From the NCBI GenBank assembly GCA_910586545.1, contig CAJUIQ010000032.1:1-16575 (forward strand): 16,575 bases of DNA, given 5' to 3'. Below are positions 15,458 to 16,575 of the stretch, piece by piece. The notes under the pieces are model-generated. The model saw only the letters and a program-made list of their open reading frames with translations, did no database searches and was not told where the DNA came from. Numbering within the stretch: position 1 is the first letter of the stretch; each line of letters starts with the position of its first letter. Source of the DNA: an uncultured Eubacteriales bacterium (GTDB lineage Bacteria; Bacillota; Clostridia; Oscillospirales; CAG-272). The position numbers and the translations under genes were made by a program.

Positions 15458-15486
15458 TTGAAATTCCTTTATGATTTGGGTATAAT
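15458..15486 (+). promoter_or_regulatory. Strong sigma-A promoter between rsmI and metG
   Basis: TTGAAA (15458-15463) and TATAAT (15481-15486) are separated by exactly 17 bases; the -10 is perfect and the -35 matches 4 of 6 in sequence, with TTGA intact. Transcription should start near 15493, ahead of a tiny ORF and a terminator hairpin, and might continue into metG. Confidence 0.8.
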
Positions 15487-15517
15487 AATAGTAATATCGG
15501 ATAAGGAGAAATGCGGC

Positions 15518-15598
15518 ATGCTGTTTACAAAGCGAATGCCTTCGGGCATGTATTGTGAAATAAAATACAACAAACATCGTGCTGCTATTTATGGATAA
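15518..15598 (+). CDS. 26-residue small ORF of unknown function
   Basis: The peptide starts MLFTKRMPSGMY and ends HRAAIYG, with a TAA stop. AAGGAG lies 9 bases before its ATG, and a strong promoter is 32 bases upstream. It is basic and not hydrophobic enough for a membrane peptide. I recognise no family. An overlapping ATG (15510-15512) sits too close to the Shine-Dalgarno and gives only 15 residues. The same bases form a UUCG-capped hairpin, so this could equally be a non-coding RNA or a leader peptide in the metG 5' region. It has no methionine run of the kind expected in a Met leader peptide, only three Met in 26. Confidence 0.4.
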   Translation: MLFTKRMPSGMYCEIKYNKHRAAIYG

Positions 15599-15607
15599 AT
15601 CTATCCC

Positions 15608-15637
15608 ATAGGACAGCGTCGCTGTCCTATTTTTATT
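15608..15637 (+). terminator. Intrinsic terminator upstream of metG
   Basis: ATAGGACAGC (15608-15617) pairs perfectly with GCTGTCCTAT (15621-15630) around a 3-base loop, followed directly by TTTTATTTAT. It ends a few bases before the AAGGAG of metG, so it either ends the small upstream unit or acts as an attenuator for metG. Confidence 0.82.
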
Positions 15638-15654
15638 TATAAGGAGACCGGATT

Positions 15655-16575
15655 ATGGAAAAAGAAAAATTTTATATAACTACAGCCATCGCCTACGCAT
15701 CGCGAAAACCGCATTTTGGAAACACTTATGAAGTCATTATGACCGACTGTATAGCTCGCTACAAACGGCAGCGGGGATATGATGTGTTCTTTATGACAGG
15801 CACAGACGAGCATGGTCAAAAGGTAGAAAATCTAGCCAAAGAAGCCGGGATATCTCCCAAAGAATATGTGGATCAGGTCTCCGGACAAATCAAAGAAATT
15901 TGGGATCTAATGGGTGCAAGCTATGATCACTTTATCCGTACTACCGATGAAGCTCATGAAAGAGCCGTACAGCATATTTTCAAAAAGCTGTATGATCAGG
16001 GGGATATCTATAAAGGAGAATACGAGGGCTGGTACTGTACACCAGACGAAGCTTTTTTCACAGATACGCAGGTTACTGACGGCAAATGTCCCGATTGCGG
16101 ACGTCCTGTCCAGCGCGCCAAAGAAGAAGCCTATTTCTTCAAAATGAGTAAATATGCTGACCGCCTGATTCAGCATATTGAAGAAAATCCGGAATTTATT
16201 GAACCAGAGTCACGGCGCAAGGAAATGCTTAACAACTTTTTGTATGCGGGACTGCAGGATTTGTGTGTTTCCCGAACTTCTTTCAAGTGGGGGATTCCCG
16301 TCACCTTTGACGACAAACATGTAATTTACGTCTGGATTGACGCACTTTCCAATTATATTACTGGTCTTGGATTTGACCCAGATCAGCCGGCAGATGAAAA
16401 ATATAAAAAATATTGGCCCGCCGATGTGCACATTATTGGCAAGGATATTCTCCGATTTCATACAATTTATTGGCCGATTCTTCTTATGGCGCTGGGAGAA
16501 CCCCTGCCTAAAAAAGTATTTGGGCATCCCTGGTTCAATGTAGGCCAAGATAAAATGAGCAAATCCAGAGGCAAC
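15655..16575 (+). CDS. metG: Methionyl-tRNA synthetase (partial, 3' end outside window)
   Basis: Read by hand: 307 codons are open from ATG at 15655 to the right edge. It is a class Ia aminoacyl-tRNA synthetase that charges tRNA-Met. The HIGH signature appears as HFGN at residues 20-23 (KPHFGNTYE); MTGTDEHGQKVE follows, then the editing/zinc insert, VIYVWIDALSNY, HIIGKDILRFH, and KMSKS at 300-304. The zinc knuckle has C128, C145 and C148, but the position of the fourth cysteine (CTPD instead of C-x2-C) is Asp131. AAGGAG lies 8 bases before the ATG. By analogy with B. subtilis metS it should continue for another 340 or so residues, possibly with a C-terminal tRNA-binding domain. It follows a terminator hairpin, so its expression needs read-through or a promoter I do not see between 15637 and 15654. 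Confidence 0.96.
   Translation, partial: MEKEKFYITTAIAYASRKPHFGNTYEVIMTDCIARYKRQRGYDVFFMTGTDEHGQKVENLAKEAGISPKEYVDQVSGQIKEIWDLMGASYDHFIRTTDEAHERAVQHIFKKLYDQGDIYKGEYEGWYCTPDEAFFTDTQVTDGKCPDCGRPVQRAKEEAYFFKMSKYADRLIQHIEENPEFIEPESRRKEMLNNFLYAGLQDLCVSRTSFKWGIPVTFDDKHVIYVWIDALSNYITGLGFDPDQPADEKYKKYWPADVHIIGKDILRFHTIYWPILLMALGEPLPKKVFGHPWFNVGQDKMSKSRGN

Larger units (their letters stand above)
15493..15637 (+). ncRNA. Candidate small RNA or metG leader transcript
   Basis: Between a strong promoter and an intrinsic terminator lies a unit of about 140 bases. It contains ATGCC-TTCG-GGCAT (15536-15549), a stem capped by the very stable C(UUCG)G tetraloop; a weaker TGTATT...AATACA stem (15549-15569); and the terminator stem. 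GGCAT also occurs at 15515-15519, over the sORF start codon, and could pair with the same ATGCC, giving a possible alternative fold. No T-box (AGGGTGGNACCGCG) or SAM-riboswitch hallmark is visible. The boundaries are inferred from promoter and terminator positions. Confidence 0.45.

Noticed and set aside
15549..15569. TGTATT...AATACA shared between 11311-11329 and 15549-15569 as a common operator
   Set aside because: The half-sites are six AT-rich bases with different spacers (7 and 9), and the second copy lies inside a transcript; chance is a sufficient explanation.
15443..15654. T-box or SAM riboswitch controlling metG
   Set aside because: The intergenic region is only about 210 bases, has no AGGGTGGNACCGCG T-box core and no visible S-box pattern; only simple hairpins and an intrinsic terminator are present.
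1..16575. Mobile element, prophage, CRISPR array, toxin-antitoxin or defence system
   Set aside because: No transposase, integrase, repeat-spacer pattern, Cas-like or toxin-like ORF was seen; gene content is core and tightly packed.

Overview
The window reads as a spore-former-type Firmicute of the class Clostridia, possibly of the Oscillospiraceae kind. Three things suggest this. The right half is the holB-ricT-trmN6-rsmI-metG neighbourhood known from Bacillus and Clostridia. A short 2[4Fe-4S] clostridial-type ferredoxin sits inside it. Promoters and Shine-Dalgarno sites are of the low-GC Gram-positive kind. The genus is not determinable from the sequence alone.

Layout. Everything left of about 11.25 kb is on the minus strand and everything right of about 11.4 kb is on the plus strand, so the two blocks diverge from a roughly 200-base intergenic region. 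In transcription order the minus block holds: a YpeB-like membrane-anchored protein; a structured leader; a Gfo/Idh/MocA oxidoreductase; CoaE; a small lytic transglycosylase; an M18 aminopeptidase; release factor 1 (prfA); a Sua5-type threonylcarbamoyl-AMP synthase; a type IIA topoisomerase A subunit of ParC type; a hairpin; a 35-residue one-TM protein; an MFS transporter; and the N-terminal membrane part of an LTA-synthase-like protein that runs off the left edge. Many junctions overlap or are only a few bases long (ATGA overlap Gfo/Idh-coaE, 11-base overlap prfA-sua5, 3-base gap sua5-topoisomerase), so this looks like one long housekeeping operon with a possible break at the hairpin near 1.9 kb.

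The plus block starts from a promoter with perfect consensus -35 and -10 hexamers and 17-base spacing. It holds DNA polymerase III delta-prime (holB), the PSP1 protein RicT, a ferredoxin with its own promoter and strong terminator, TrmN6, RsmI, a tiny promoter-sORF-terminator unit, and the start of methionyl-tRNA synthetase (metG), cut by the right edge. The themes are translation (RF1, t6A, rRNA and tRNA methylation, MetRS), replication and topology (delta-prime, topoisomerase), CoA synthesis, cell wall and sporulation-linked functions (RicT, YpeB-like, lytic transglycosylase, LTA-like).

Most of the window is ordinary core genome. I found no mobile element, CRISPR array, toxin-antitoxin pair, defence system, rRNA or tRNA. 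The best candidates for something undescribed are small. One is the roughly 140-base transcription unit between rsmI and metG (strong promoter, UUCG tetraloop hairpin, 26-codon ORF, intrinsic terminator). Another is the leader of the Gfo/Idh gene, where two hairpins share one arm. A third is a pair of similar hairpins placed before two different minus-strand genes.
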